From assembly GCA_905199445.1 (NCBI GenBank), contig CAJKGK010000010.1, positions 1 to 64,000 of the forward strand: 64,000 bases of DNA, written 5' to 3'. Shown here piece after piece: positions 17,212-26,862 of this stretch (positions are counted from its first letter, which is position 1; each line of letters opens with the position of its first letter). Under the pieces are notes generated by a model that worked only from the letters and a program-made list of their open reading frames with translations, was not told where the DNA came from and did not search any database. Origin of the DNA: an uncultured Lachnospiraceae bacterium (GTDB lineage Bacteria > Bacillota > Clostridia > Lachnospirales > Lachnospiraceae). The position numbers and the translations under genes were made by a program.

Positions 17212-17475
17212 ATGGCAAACATTAAATCAGCAAAGAAAAGAATTTTAGTTAACGCTACAAAAGCAGCTCGTAACAAATCTATCAAATCCAGCGTAAAAAC
17301 AGCAGTAAAAAAAGTTGATGCAGCTGTTGCAGCTAAAGATGTTGAAGCAGCAAAGGCAGCTCTGCTTAACGCAACAAGCGTTATTGACAAAGCAGCTTCC
17401 AAGGGTGTTTATCACAAAAATACAGCATCCAGAAAGATTAGCCGCCTTAACCTTGCAGTAAACAAGCTTGCTTAA
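17212..17475 (+). CDS. rpsT: 30S ribosomal protein S20
   Basis: Primary 16S rRNA-binding protein that stabilises the body of the 30S subunit. The 87-residue protein is Lys/Ala-rich, starts MANIKSAKKRI and ends NLAVNKLA, both typical. Most lysine and alanine codons follow the highly expressed gene bias (AAA, GCA). TTCGGAGG lies upstream. It is a single-gene unit with its own promoter and terminator, reading against gpr and holA. A roughly 90-base leader could carry autoregulation, known for S20 in other bacteria, but I see no specific structure. Confidence 0.98.
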   Translation: MANIKSAKKRILVNATKAARNKSIKSSVKTAVKKVDAAVAAKDVEAAKAALLNATSVIDKAASKGVYHKNTASRKISRLNLAVNKLA

Positions 17476-17491
17476 TATATAAATAACGATT

Positions 17492-17534
17492 AAAAGCCAT
17501 GAGAACTCCACCCTCACTCTCATGGCTTTTTTAT
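17492..17534 (+). terminator. Terminator after rpsT
   Basis: Perfect 13-bp stem (17492-17504 with 17518-17530) followed by a T-run. Between convergent rpsT and holA; it may also act weakly on the minus strand. Confidence 0.92.
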
Positions 17535-17557
17535 TTTCAAACACTTTTGTCTATTTT

Positions 17558-18535
17558 TTATGATGCATATTTATAAATCACTAATTCCACTGCTATTTGT
17601 TCGTCCAGCTGTCCGGACTTTACATCCTCTTCCATCTGTGTGCAAAAAGCCACGGCACCTTTAAGCTCTTCCAGTGAAAATTTTCTGCAAAGCCCCATGT
17701 TTTTCCGTATAATAAATTCTTTTGTTGCCATTTTCTCGCCGATAATATTGGTTAAAAAGCCTTGTCCGGCTAATTCACGAATCTGGAGCAATGTATTAAA
17801 CTGTCGGGCAATTAAAAATAAAATACGCAGTGACGACTCCTGTAAAGTTAAAAGGTCATTGTACAGAGTCATGGCCTCTTTTTTATTTTTAGCGGCAACA
17901 GCATTAATCATATCAAAAATTTTATTTTCCGTGTGTACACTGCACACAGCCCGTATATCCTCCGATGTAATCACATCCCGTCCCATTGTATAACACACCA
18001 GTTTTTCCAGCTCCTGACGAATATTTTCCATATCTATATCAATCAGCGATAAAAACAGAAGGACATCATTTTTTGTAATTTTCCGATGCTCGGCTTTAAG
18101 CATACCTGCAATCCATTTAACCAGGGTTTCCTGATCAGGACTGGACATACTGGCTGCATAGCCGGCAGAAACAACAGCCTTGTACAGGCGATTCCGCTTG
18201 TCTACACTTTCCTCCACAAAAATAAGAATCACCGACTCTGGAAGCTCTTTTACATACTCAGCCAGCAATTCCTGAGTGGACGTAAAAAAGCCTGTATTTT
18301 CCAGAACAATCACTCGGTAATCCGAAAAAAACGGAAGCGTCTGAGCCAAATCAATCACCTGACGCACATCAATGCCCTTCCCTTCAAAATAATTATAATT
18401 CATTGTGTCCCCTTCGGGCAAAATGGCATTTTTCAGTTTGTCCCTGTACTGTCTGCGCAGATAAGCTTCAGGTCCATAAATTAGATATACATTTTTAAAT
18501 GTATGATTTTTTATATGTTCATTTAAAATTCTCAT
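17558..18535 (-). CDS. holA: DNA polymerase III delta subunit HolA
   Basis: Clamp-loader subunit that opens the beta sliding clamp. The 325-residue product starts MRILNEHIKNHTFKNVYLIYGPE, the family N-terminus, from the ATG at 18535 with AAAGGA five bases upstream. The open frame continues upstream but without a ribosome site. The N-terminal Rossmann-like domain, the central ENIRQELEKLVCY helix and the C-terminal collar domain are recognisable. Located between comEC and rpsT as in Bacillus (yqeN). Confidence 0.92.
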   Translation of the reverse strand: MRILNEHIKNHTFKNVYLIYGPEAYLRRQYRDKLKNAILPEGDTMNYNYFEGKGIDVRQVIDLAQTLPFFSDYRVIVLENTGFFTSTQELLAEYVKELPESVILIFVEESVDKRNRLYKAVVSAGYAASMSSPDQETLVKWIAGMLKAEHRKITKNDVLLFLSLIDIDMENIRQELEKLVCYTMGRDVITSEDIRAVCSVHTENKIFDMINAVAAKNKKEAMTLYNDLLTLQESSLRILFLIARQFNTLLQIRELAGQGFLTNIIGEKMATKEFIIRKNMGLCRKFSLEELKGAVAFCTQMEEDVKSGQLDEQIAVELVIYKYAS

Positions 18536-18602
18536 AAAAATCCTTTCCCTGTGGGTTATACTTCTAATAGTATATGCCACAGCTGCATTTTTTTCAATCC
18601 AT

Positions 18603-21029
18603 TTATGGCCGCGCCGTCTTAATCTCCAGTCTGCCCTGTCGCTTTTGAATGCGCACTTCGCCCCAGCGGAATGTAGCCAAAGCCGGAATATCCCTGTCAG
18701 AAAGCCTTTTTAGAAGCTCTTTATGCGGATGTCCATAAGAATTCCCTTCACCGCAGGAAATCAGAGCTATCTGCGGTTTCACACGATCCAAAAAACAACC
18801 GCTTGTACTGCTTTTGGCACCATGATGGGCCACCTTTAAAATCTGGCAGCCATCAATACCATACCGATCCATGGCAGCCATCACACGCATATCCATCTCA
18901 GCGCTGATATCGCCGGTAAATAATACCGAAAAATCACCGGTCCAAAGCATCAGTACCTGAGAACCATTATTGCGGTCATCTTTTTCCCGTTTTTTTTCCG
19001 GACTAAGACAAAGAATTTCCATACTGCCCCAGGTTAAATTTACACCTTCATGAATGGTAAAACAACGGCAGCCGTGCTCCTGAGCCTTTTGAGCCAGATC
19101 CTGCCATGCCGCATCCGGGCTGGCAGAATCCGGAAAAACAATACAGGATACCCCCACAGTGCCATCCTTTAGCAATTCCTCAATACCGCTGATATGATCC
19201 TTATCCGTATGAGATACAAAAACAAAGTCCAAACTGCGAATACCCCGACTTTTAAGCAGCGGCAGAAGCCTGTAGGCACCTACATTTTTTACATCACTGC
19301 TCCCTCCGTCAAAAAGGATATTGACACCGTCAGGCATCTGGACAATAAAACAATCTCCCTGCCCTGTATCCATCATCGTTAAAACCGGATGTTTTACGGT
19401 TACCGGCAGCAGTAAAAGTCCCCAAACACTGACAGCCGCTGTCAGCGCAACTGCATTTATACCGCCTAAATACCATTCCCGTTTTTTTAAAAACAGTAAA
19501 CACCCTGCCATGAGACCATATACAGCAAGTATACGCCCCAGATCGGGGGCCCCGGTAATGATCATGGCACCAGGAAGCGATGCAGTCACACTGCAAAGCA
19601 GGCGGTACAACGCCAAAATTCCTTCAATTAAAAGATATACCGGCCGCCCGATCCAGCCCAAAAGTCCGCCTAACAGACCACAGATCATCATCGCCGGATA
19701 AACAACACCGACAAGCGGAATAACCAAAAGATTAAGCATCAGACTGTACATAGGGACTTCATAAAAAGTCATGGCAATGACAGGACTCATCCCGGCTGTC
19801 ACCGCTGCCCCTGAAAACAGACGGCCTAAGCATCGGCTTTTTGCCGAAACCGCCTGTATAAGCGGATCAAAAATGGCCAGAATGGCTACTGCGCAAAAGG
19901 ATAAAAGAAAACTGCTCTGAGTAAGCATCATCGGCTCTGCTGTCAGGATCACCAGGGCTGACAGGGCAATGGCCGAAGGCCGATCATAGGTATAACCAAA
20001 AGCCTTTGCGCCCAGAGACAAACCGGTCATCACCACAGCACGTACCGCCGACGGCGGACTTCCGGTTAAAACGCAGTAAAAAATTACAATTCCCATACTT
20101 GCTGCCATACAAAGCCACACCGGAACAAACTTTTTTCCCGGCAGCCGGATACGCCGCAAAAATCCATACAGTCCGCCCCCGACAAAGGAAATATGCAGCC
20201 CGCTGATTGCCAGAATATGGCTGATCCCCGCATCCTGATAAAGTACCTTCAAATCCGGATCCAGCATAGATTTATCTCCTAAAAGCATCCCCACAGCCAC
20301 CCCTGCAGATTGTTCGGAAAGCCATTTCCCGCAATTATCCTTTACCAGTTTCCTGAGCCATTGAATCCCTTTTTGCCACGGGCTGATCTGGTCTGAAACA
20401 ATCCGGATATCCTCCACCCATAGCCGACCGTCCATCCCCCGTCCATGATAATACAGCCATTCATTGAACATGCCTTCATTCACAGGCACGCAAAACGCCT
20501 GACCTTCCCCCCGGACTTCAAGCAAAAAGCCTTCCGGACTTTCCTTTAATTCATTGAGAAAACACCCTGCCCGGGATTTTTTTGACACTACCCCAAGGAC
20601 TTTTTCATGCCCTTTTATATAGAGGTTATAAGTATTTGCTTTTTCCTCAAAAGCAGTCACGGTTCCCTCAACTTGTGTGACCGTTTCAAAACGCTGATCC
20701 GATACCACAGCCTGATAAAACGCCTGGTCAAGGCGCAGATAACCGACCAAAAGAAAAACAGGCAGCACCAGAAAACATACACTCTTTTTGTATCTTTTCA
20801 TTGGTAACCTGCCTGTAAACATAAGCACAGCAAAGCATTGGAACACCAGATAAACAACCAAAGGCACAGCCGCTGCTGCCCCCTCACTGCCGTATATATC
20901 CGGCCCGGCTGCTTTATAATTGATCAGGAGTAATCCTGAAGCAGCCGACGAAGCCCAAAGCTCAAACAATTTTAAAAGTTCTCCTGTAATATAAGCAAGC
21001 CCAAGCCATAATACAGGACGTAATATCAT
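18603..21029 (-). CDS. comEC: DNA internalization protein ComEC/Rec2
   Basis: Polytopic membrane protein forming the channel through which single-stranded DNA enters during natural transformation. The 808-residue protein has an N-terminal soluble/OB-like region between membrane segments (DUF4131, to about 220). The Competence domain follows with many membrane helices (from AISGLHISFVGG). The C-terminal metallo-beta-lactamase domain has DTGQGDCFIVQMP, FVSHTDKDHISGIEEL and VAHHGAKSST, the metal-binding pattern of a possible nuclease. Complete, without frameshift. Its partner comEA is in the same cluster, but no comFA or pilus genes lie here, so competence cannot be inferred from this window alone. 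Confidence 0.93.
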   Translation of the reverse strand: MILRPVLWLGLAYITGELLKLFELWASSAASGLLLINYKAAGPDIYGSEGAAAAVPLVVYLVFQCFAVLMFTGRLPMKRYKKSVCFLVLPVFLLVGYLRLDQAFYQAVVSDQRFETVTQVEGTVTAFEEKANTYNLYIKGHEKVLGVVSKKSRAGCFLNELKESPEGFLLEVRGEGQAFCVPVNEGMFNEWLYYHGRGMDGRLWVEDIRIVSDQISPWQKGIQWLRKLVKDNCGKWLSEQSAGVAVGMLLGDKSMLDPDLKVLYQDAGISHILAISGLHISFVGGGLYGFLRRIRLPGKKFVPVWLCMAASMGIVIFYCVLTGSPPSAVRAVVMTGLSLGAKAFGYTYDRPSAIALSALVILTAEPMMLTQSSFLLSFCAVAILAIFDPLIQAVSAKSRCLGRLFSGAAVTAGMSPVIAMTFYEVPMYSLMLNLLVIPLVGVVYPAMMICGLLGGLLGWIGRPVYLLIEGILALYRLLCSVTASLPGAMIITGAPDLGRILAVYGLMAGCLLFLKKREWYLGGINAVALTAAVSVWGLLLLPVTVKHPVLTMMDTGQGDCFIVQMPDGVNILFDGGSSDVKNVGAYRLLPLLKSRGIRSLDFVFVSHTDKDHISGIEELLKDGTVGVSCIVFPDSASPDAAWQDLAQKAQEHGCRCFTIHEGVNLTWGSMEILCLSPEKKREKDDRNNGSQVLMLWTGDFSVLFTGDISAEMDMRVMAAMDRYGIDGCQILKVAHHGAKSSTSGCFLDRVKPQIALISCGEGNSYGHPHKELLKRLSDRDIPALATFRWGEVRIQKRQGRLEIKTARP

Positions 21030-21044
21030 TGATACCTCTTTTTT

Positions 21045-22091
21045 CTATTGAGAAGTCTCCGGAACCTGAGTCTGACTTTCTTCTCTGGATTCATTCTCCA
21101 CAACCGGCGGCGTATCTACAGATTTTGCAATTAAGTCTGTATTTTTAACCAAAGGCTCAGACAGAGGAACCGAAGGATCCGGCCCTTCCACAACCTTTCC
21201 GTCAATCTTAATCTGCACAGACGAAATGTAATCCAGCTCTGTCAGGGAATTAACCACAGAATACACATTCATAGCCAGACACTGTCCGCCAAGCTGATCC
21301 AAAAACTTCTGATTAAAATCTACATAGCATATGCCATCCACCACAGTAACCGGATTATTAATCTTTGTATCCGAAGACAGGGTCGGATTAAGTGTTTTGG
21401 TCATAGGTCCGGAAATCAAAGACTCTACAATCACCTGCTCCAGAGAGGATGTCTTTAAATAAGCCAGAGACATGTCCTCCGCCACAAGCTGCGTACCATC
21501 ACTGCTGGCAAAATAAAGTTTCACCACATCATGATTAATATGATTGACGTCTGCGGTCGTATTATCCACAAAATCAGAGTTCATCATAATCATCGTCCGC
21601 TGGTCAAAATCTGTCAGCGGCTGACCATCCACAAAAAACTGAACATAGTCAATCAGACCATCAAACTGGGTCAGTGTTTTCACGACCGCCGCCCGCACAA
21701 GAATCTCTGTATTCTTTGGAATCTGGGCATAAGCAGCATTAAAATAAACATCTACCTGTTTCACCGCATCATTGTATTCGTACTTTTCAATCGTCACATT
21801 TTCCGGAATTGTCACAACAAGTTCGTCACTTTCCGGTGCACACTTTAAACTGGTAAGACACTCTGTAATTAACAGATCCGTTGTTTCAGCCTTATAAACC
21901 TTTGACACGCCTTCAATATGAACACCATCTGCCCCGGGATAGTACACCTTATACGTCGTATCCACGGCAGCCTTATCGACAACAGCATCGTTTTTGTTCT
22001 CCTGTGAAGTCCCGTCCGAAGCAAAACAGCCGCCAAGGACGGCCGCAGCCAGAAGCAGCGCTAAAAACAGTCCAATCATCCTTTTTTTCAT
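21045..22091 (-). CDS. GerM-type lipoprotein with two GerMN domains
   Basis: Predicted lipoprotein with a signal peptide whose lipobox VLGGC places the lipidated cysteine at C22. The mature part holds two GerMN (sporulation and germination) domains, at about residues 60-170 and 185-310, each with the family pattern VKLYFAS..., ...TLNPTLSSDTKIN and the ...VDGICYVDFNQKF strand. Bacillus GerM is a two-domain lipoprotein acting in asymmetric division and germination. The 348-residue length and C-terminal Pro/Glu-rich tail fit. It is 15 bp from comEC and 18 bp from the histidine kinase gene, so it is probably co-transcribed with a two-component system. Confidence 0.88.
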   Translation of the reverse strand: MKKRMIGLFLALLLAAAVLGGCFASDGTSQENKNDAVVDKAAVDTTYKVYYPGADGVHIEGVSKVYKAETTDLLITECLTSLKCAPESDELVVTIPENVTIEKYEYNDAVKQVDVYFNAAYAQIPKNTEILVRAAVVKTLTQFDGLIDYVQFFVDGQPLTDFDQRTMIMMNSDFVDNTTADVNHINHDVVKLYFASSDGTQLVAEDMSLAYLKTSSLEQVIVESLISGPMTKTLNPTLSSDTKINNPVTVVDGICYVDFNQKFLDQLGGQCLAMNVYSVVNSLTELDYISSVQIKIDGKVVEGPDPSVPLSEPLVKNTDLIAKSVDTPPVVENESREESQTQVPETSQ

Positions 22092-22109
22092 ATCTGCCTC
22101 CCGTTTTGC

Positions 22110-23591
22110 CTACTGTACATAATTTATGGGAATTCGCACAGTGAAGGTTGTCCCTTCATCTTCTTTACTCTTGACCCGAATTGCCCCATCATGCATAAGT
22201 ATAATATTTTTGGTAATAGCCAAACCTAAACCCGTGCCTCCGGTCTCTCTGGAACGGGCTTTATCTACCCGATAGAAACGGTCAAATATCTTTTCCTGAT
22301 ATTCCTGTGCAATTCCAATACCCGAGTCAGATACTTTCACATAAAAATATTTATGATCCGCATCCAGCGATACCTGTACCCATCCGCCTGCAATATTATA
22401 TTTAATTCCATTTTCCACAAGATTGGAAAATGCCAGTGTCAGCTTAACCTCATCGCAGTCTGCGACAACTGTTCTGAAACTTTCCAGCACAAGCTCAATA
22501 TTACGCTTAGCCGCAATAGGACGCAGACGCTTTAAAATCAGTTCCAGCATATCATTAATATTCACGCTGGAAATATTTAAATCTCCTGATTTTTTATCCA
22601 TCTTTACCAGTGCCAGAAGATCATTGATAATTGTATTTTCCCGGTCAATCTCCTCCACAATATCCTTCATAAAATCACGATAAAGCTCCACCGGAACGTC
22701 TTCCTGCATATTAAGGGAGTCCGCCAGAACCTTAATCGAAGTAATCGGTGTTTTTAATTCATGAGAAACGTTGGATACAAACTCCTGTCTGGAATCCTCC
22801 AGCGATTTTAGCCGATTCAGCATGACATTAAAGGCATCAGAAATGGTCTCGATCTCCGCATACCCTTTTAAATGAACTTCCTCATCAAAATAGCCTTCTG
22901 AAATACGGTTAATCGATTTGGCCACACCTTTAAAAGGCTTTGTAAATGCCCGGCCGATCAGGGCAGAAAGCACAATCAGGATCACAGAAAATCCCAGCAC
23001 TACACCGGTACTCATATGACGGATGGACGCATAAATTTTTGTCAGATCATTGGTCGAGGCATTGATGATAATCACACCGCAGATCTGACCGCCGTCATCA
23101 GTGACCGGCACAGTTTTGACAAGCATATCATAAACCTCGTCATAAGTTCCTGTACTCTCGCCGTTCATACAAGACATAACTTCCGGCGAAATCACCTTTT
23201 TTTTGTTGATCCGGGAATAAGAATCCTTACGGACAGTAAAAGTGTCATCCACTACGATCACCCGTCCGTCATAAATAGAATCCAGCTGAAAAATCAGATT
23301 GTTGATGATATCTGTATTATTTCCATTAAAATAATCCTGCAGCATAATCTGACGCGCCAGAAAACTGCAGTGCTGCTCAATACTGTCCATGCGTTCGTTC
23401 CACAGCTTATCGTGGATGTTTATAAGCAGTGTTCCCCGCAGAATAAACAGAGGGATTACTGTAAGCAGTGTTGTTGCAACCACAAGGCGAAAACACAGAC
23501 TGTGCAGAAATCCCCGTCTTTTTTTCCCAGTTTTTTTACTTTTGGAAGAAATAACCAACACCCCATTTTGTATGTATGTATTTTGGTTCAC
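22110..23591 (-). CDS. Membrane sensor histidine kinase (HAMP/HisKA)
   Basis: Senses an envelope signal and phosphorylates the adjacent response regulator. Two membrane segments (about 31-53 and 193-214) flank an extracytoplasmic sensor of about 140 residues. A HAMP domain follows (to about 262), then HisKA with phospho-accepting H277 in SHELKTP and the ATP-binding N, G1 and G2 boxes (NLVENGIKYN, DSGIGI, GTGLGLAI). Architecture resembles the WalK/PhoR class but lacks a PAS domain. The start is uncertain: GTG at 23591 overlaps the regulator gene by 56 bp, another GTG at 23561 overlaps by 26 bp, and neither has a strong ribosome site. Translational coupling is likely. Confidence 0.9.
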   Translation of the reverse strand: MNQNTYIQNGVLVISSKSKKTGKKRRGFLHSLCFRLVVATTLLTVIPLFILRGTLLINIHDKLWNERMDSIEQHCSFLARQIMLQDYFNGNNTDIINNLIFQLDSIYDGRVIVVDDTFTVRKDSYSRINKKKVISPEVMSCMNGESTGTYDEVYDMLVKTVPVTDDGGQICGVIIINASTNDLTKIYASIRHMSTGVVLGFSVILIVLSALIGRAFTKPFKGVAKSINRISEGYFDEEVHLKGYAEIETISDAFNVMLNRLKSLEDSRQEFVSNVSHELKTPITSIKVLADSLNMQEDVPVELYRDFMKDIVEEIDRENTIINDLLALVKMDKKSGDLNISSVNINDMLELILKRLRPIAAKRNIELVLESFRTVVADCDEVKLTLAFSNLVENGIKYNIAGGWVQVSLDADHKYFYVKVSDSGIGIAQEYQEKIFDRFYRVDKARSRETGGTGLGLAITKNIILMHDGAIRVKSKEDEGTTFTVRIPINYVQ

Positions 23592-24228
23592 TGGGATTAT
23601 TTTCTATTTTTTCCCTCAAACGCCGTACATGCACATCCACTGTACGTACATCTCCCGGATAATCATAGCCCCAAACAAGATTCAAAAGTTTCTCACGGTT
23701 ATAAACCTTGTTTGGATTGGTGATCAAAAGCTCCAGCAGATCAAATTCCTTTGCCGTCAAATTTACTTCCCGGTTTTCGATAAATACCCTGCGGCTGTCC
23801 AGATCAATCTTCATATCACCAGATATGATAATCTTAGATGTATCCTTGGCCTGCTGCTTGTTTTTTCCCATGCGACGCATAATCGCCTTAATCCGCGCCT
23901 TAACCTCAAGAATGTTAAACGGTTTTGTAATATAATCGTCAGCCCCGTATTCAAGGCCCAAAATCTTATCCATATCATCACCTTTAGCCGTCAGCATGAT
24001 AATCGGCACATCTGAAAAATCTCTCACCTGCTGGCACACCTCAAAACCATTAAGTTCCGGAAGCATCACATCCAGCAAAATAATATCATACTGATTATTC
24101 ATGGCTTTTTCCAGAGCCTCTCGCCCGTCATAGGCCACATCGACCTCCATATTGTCCTGTTCAAGACTGAATTTCAGTCCCTTGACAATAAGCTTTTCAT
24201 CGTCAACAATCAAAACTCTTCTATCCAT
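23536..24228 (-). CDS. OmpR/PhoB-family response regulator
   Basis: DNA-binding regulator of the adjacent kinase. The 230-residue protein has a receiver domain with acidic pocket DD at 9-10, phospho-acceptor D53 and K102. The C-terminal winged helix includes YDYPGDVRTVDVHVRRLREKIE and ends TKWGVGYFF. The sequence is close to the WalR (YycF) type in the recognition region, but the usual WalRK neighbours (yycH, yycI, htrA) are absent, so I do not assign a symbol. It lies 9 bp after comEA and overlaps the kinase gene. Confidence 0.92.
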   Translation of the reverse strand: MDRRVLIVDDEKLIVKGLKFSLEQDNMEVDVAYDGREALEKAMNNQYDIILLDVMLPELNGFEVCQQVRDFSDVPIIMLTAKGDDMDKILGLEYGADDYITKPFNILEVKARIKAIMRRMGKNKQQAKDTSKIIISGDMKIDLDSRRVFIENREVNLTAKEFDLLELLITNPNKVYNREKLLNLVWGYDYPGDVRTVDVHVRRLREKIENNPSEPKYIHTKWGVGYFFQK

Positions 24229-24237
24229 TTTCTTACC

Positions 24238-25041
24238 TCAATTAACAGTGACCAAATCTTTGATTTTCTCAAACACTCCGTTTTTAATCCCGGGAATGTT
24301 CATCAGATCCTCAACGGATTTAAAGCCTCCCTGTGTTTCTCTGTACTCTATAATATCTCTGGCCTTTGAAGGCCCTATACCTGGCAGTTCCATCAAACGC
24401 TGGGCATCCGCTGTGTTAATATTTACCAGCACTGCTGCATCCGTTCCCTGTGTATCTTCCGATGCATGATCTAAGGCCGCATCTTTTGCTCCGGTAATCA
24501 CTTCCAGGCCGTCTCCGCTTGCACATTCCTGTACCGAGGGAATATAAATCTGCATCTGATCTTTTAATTCAAGCGCAAGATTAACCGAAACCAGAGAGGC
24601 TTCTTCAAGAAAACCGCCGGCTTTCTCTACTGCCTCGTAGACTCTGCTGCCGGGTACAAAGGAATATACACCTGGCTGCCGGACACAGCCGCAGATATAA
24701 ACATAGATTTCATCTTCTGAATCAGAACTGTCCGTTTCAGGTCCAACCGCTGCTGCAGACAGGCTGTCTTTCACCTGGTCTGTCTGGGCACAGCTCTGCC
24801 CGGTCTTCTCAGCAGTCTGGGGCAAATCTGTGTCTTGATCGCTGCCTTCCTGAGAATCTCCGCTTAAAGTGACCTCATCCAGTTCTACAGCCCTGAGATC
24901 TCTGCCACAGCCTGAAAATGCACACAACAAAACAAATACTGCATCCCATACACAAAAGTCCAAAAACAAACGGCCCAGGGCACTGACAGATCCCGGACAA
25001 TACCTTTTTTGCTTCACATAACTCCATAATTTTTGCGGCAT
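24238..25041 (-). CDS. comEA: ComEA-type DNA receptor (SLBB + helix-hairpin-helix)
   Basis: Membrane-anchored DNA-binding protein that receives double-stranded DNA for ComEC. The 267-residue protein has a single hydrophobic segment at about 28-43 ending in AFSGC, so C45 may be a lipidation site. An acidic Ser/Thr/Asp-rich spacer follows, then an SLBB domain (about 110-165, VYICGCVRQPGVYSF) and two tandem helix-hairpin-helix motifs at the C-terminus (VNINTADAQRLMELPGIGPS and VEDLMNIPGI). GGGAGG precedes the ATG. First gene of the comEA-regulator-kinase-gerM-comEC unit; the two-component insertion is not seen in Bacillus. Confidence 0.88.
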   Translation of the reverse strand: MPQKLWSYVKQKRYCPGSVSALGRLFLDFCVWDAVFVLLCAFSGCGRDLRAVELDEVTLSGDSQEGSDQDTDLPQTAEKTGQSCAQTDQVKDSLSAAAVGPETDSSDSEDEIYVYICGCVRQPGVYSFVPGSRVYEAVEKAGGFLEEASLVSVNLALELKDQMQIYIPSVQECASGDGLEVITGAKDAALDHASEDTQGTDAAVLVNINTADAQRLMELPGIGPSKARDIIEYRETQGGFKSVEDLMNIPGIKNGVFEKIKDLVTVN

Positions 25042-25101
25042 CTTTTTCCTCCCTTATTAAAAAAGGAAGCTACTATCCGCATTTATAAACCATACATATA
25101 T

Positions 25102-25130
25102 ATTTTACATAATATATATGTTAAAGACAA
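25102..25130 (-). promoter_or_regulatory. Candidate promoter of the comEA-two-component-comEC unit
   Basis: Minus strand: -35 TTGTCT (25130-25125), a 17-bp spacer and -10 TAAAAT (25107-25102), about 60 bp before comEA. The region is AT-rich, so chance matches are possible. Confidence 0.5.
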
Positions 25131-25174
25131 GCACTTTTCCTACTTAATTTTACTTTTCATATAAAACGCCTGTT

Positions 25175-25606
25175 TTACTCCCATTTAAATACAACAATTC
25201 CGGCAATTGCGATACCTAAGCCAACCAGCTTTGTCCATTGAAAAGGAACCTTCTCGGCCCCAAACAGTCCAAACAGTTCAATCAGATAAGCCACTGCCAG
25301 CTGAGATACCACAATCAGCAGCGCAGCCTTAGCCGGTCCCAGATTTTTCATACTTAATATCACTGTCAGTGTAATAAAAGCACCGATCACACCGCCTAAA
25401 AGCAAATATTTATGATCCACCTGCAAAAGTTTGGCAAAGCTTTCCCGCTCCTTAACTGCCCAGGCAGCCAAACACACCACTAACGCAGAAAACTGTACCC
25501 AGCTGTTCGCCACCCACAGGCTTGTCTGCTTGGTTACCGCTGTATTAAAAACCCCCTGGACGCTCATAAGTGCCCCAGAAATCAAAGCAATCAAAAAACC
25601 AGTCAT
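25175..25606 (-). CDS. DMT-superfamily membrane protein (DUF606/YdcZ-like)
   Basis: A 143-residue, very hydrophobic protein with four to five predicted membrane helices. It starts FLIALISGALMSVQGVFNT and ends with a helix GLGIAIAGIVVFKW; both are signatures of the DUF606 half-size drug/metabolite transporters, which work as homo- or heterodimers. Substrate unknown. TAAGGAGG precedes the ATG. It lies between comEA and argD with gaps of 134 and 68 bp, so it is probably its own unit or the tail of the arg operon. Confidence 0.85.
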   Translation of the reverse strand: MTGFLIALISGALMSVQGVFNTAVTKQTSLWVANSWVQFSALVVCLAAWAVKERESFAKLLQVDHKYLLLGGVIGAFITLTVILSMKNLGPAKAALLIVVSQLAVAYLIELFGLFGAEKVPFQWTKLVGLGIAIAGIVVFKWE

Positions 25607-25674
25607 AATGTCCTCCTTATCTAACCATAGTCTGACCTTATCACTGGTTTTTATTCATTATTTTCTATCCGTTT

Positions 25675-26862
25675 TTAAAATGATGCTGTAAGCTTTTCAA
25701 TCATTTCATCCACATGAGCCTTTGTAATGATCAGCGGTGGAACAAACCGAAGAACATCTGCACCGGCAGTAATGACAACAAGGCCGTTTTCCAGCGCCCG
25801 GCTCACAATTTCACCGACCGGACGTCCCTGAACAACCAGCCCCTGCATCAGTCCAACGCCTCTGCGGGCGGTAAGAAAATCATACTTTTCCACAAGCTGA
25901 TCCAGACGCTGTTCCAAATAAGCCCCCACACTGCGGACATTTTCCAGAATATGATCCTGTTCAAACAGGTCAAACACCTTAGAAACAGCGGCACAGGCCA
26001 GAGGATTGCCCCCATAGGTTGTACCGTGATCTCCAGGAACCAAAGAAGCCATCGCTGCTTTTTTGTTCAGAACAAATGCACCTACAGGAACGCCGCAGCC
26101 TAAAGCCTTGGCGCAGGTCATGATATCTGGCAGGATGCCGTATTTCTGGCAGGCAAACATATAGCCTGTACGGCCCATACCACACTGAATCTCATCAAAG
26201 ATCAAAAGAATATCCCGCGCATCACAAATAGCTCTCAGTTCTTTTAAAAAGCTTTCATTGGCCGGAAAAATTCCGCCTTCTCCCTGAACAGGTTCCAAAA
26301 TAATCGCACAGATTTTTTCCGTCAGCTGGGCTTTCACACTGTCAATATCATTAAAATCAGCAAATTTAATGCCACCAATCAAAGGCTTAAAAGCCTCCTG
26401 ATAATGGGGATTTCCCGTCACAGACAGGGCTCCCATACTTCGGCCGTGGAAAGAATGATTCATCGCAATAATTTCATGATCTGTACAACCGTCTTTATTA
26501 TAAGCATATTTTCTGGCAGCCTTTATGGCCCCCTCGATTGCCTCAGTGCCGCTGTTTGTAAAAAACACCTTATCAAGACCTGTCGCCTGCGCCAGCTTTT
26601 GGGCAGCCTGTACGGCAGGCACATTATAATACAGATTTGAAGTATGAATCAGCAAATCAATCTGATCCTTTAAGGCGTCATTATACGCCTTATTGTGATA
26701 TCCCAGGGCAAAAACCGCAATTCCTGCCGCAAAATCCAGATATGGTTTTTGATTTACATCATACAAATAAACACCATCGCCTTTTTCAAAGACAACAGGA
26801 AAACGATTATAAGTATGTAAAATATACTGTTCTCCCATATCTATATAATCAGTCATTTTCAT
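25675..26862 (-). CDS. argD: Acetylornithine aminotransferase ArgD
   Basis: PLP enzyme converting N-acetylglutamate semialdehyde to N-acetylornithine. The 395-residue class III aminotransferase has the FTNSGTEAIEGAIKAAR phosphate-binding stretch, LIFDEIQCGMGRTG, and the PLP lysine in MTCAKALGCGVPVGAF. Its start overlaps the argB stop by 14 bp, showing coupling; AGGAGG lies 12 bases upstream of the ATG. Last gene of argC-GNAT-argJ-argB-argD. Ornithine aminotransferase is the alternative for this fold, but context settles it. Confidence 0.95.
   Translation of the reverse strand: MKMTDYIDMGEQYILHTYNRFPVVFEKGDGVYLYDVNQKPYLDFAAGIAVFALGYHNKAYNDALKDQIDLLIHTSNLYYNVPAVQAAQKLAQATGLDKVFFTNSGTEAIEGAIKAARKYAYNKDGCTDHEIIAMNHSFHGRSMGALSVTGNPHYQEAFKPLIGGIKFADFNDIDSVKAQLTEKICAIILEPVQGEGGIFPANESFLKELRAICDARDILLIFDEIQCGMGRTGYMFACQKYGILPDIMTCAKALGCGVPVGAFVLNKKAAMASLVPGDHGTTYGGNPLACAAVSKVFDLFEQDHILENVRSVGAYLEQRLDQLVEKYDFLTARRGVGLMQGLVVQGRPVGEIVSRALENGLVVITAGADVLRFVPPLIITKAHVDEMIEKLTASF

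Noticed and set aside
18603..25041. Proof of natural competence
   Set aside because: comEA and comEC are intact, but com genes persist in many non-transformable Clostridia, and no pilus, comFA or dprA genes are in the window.
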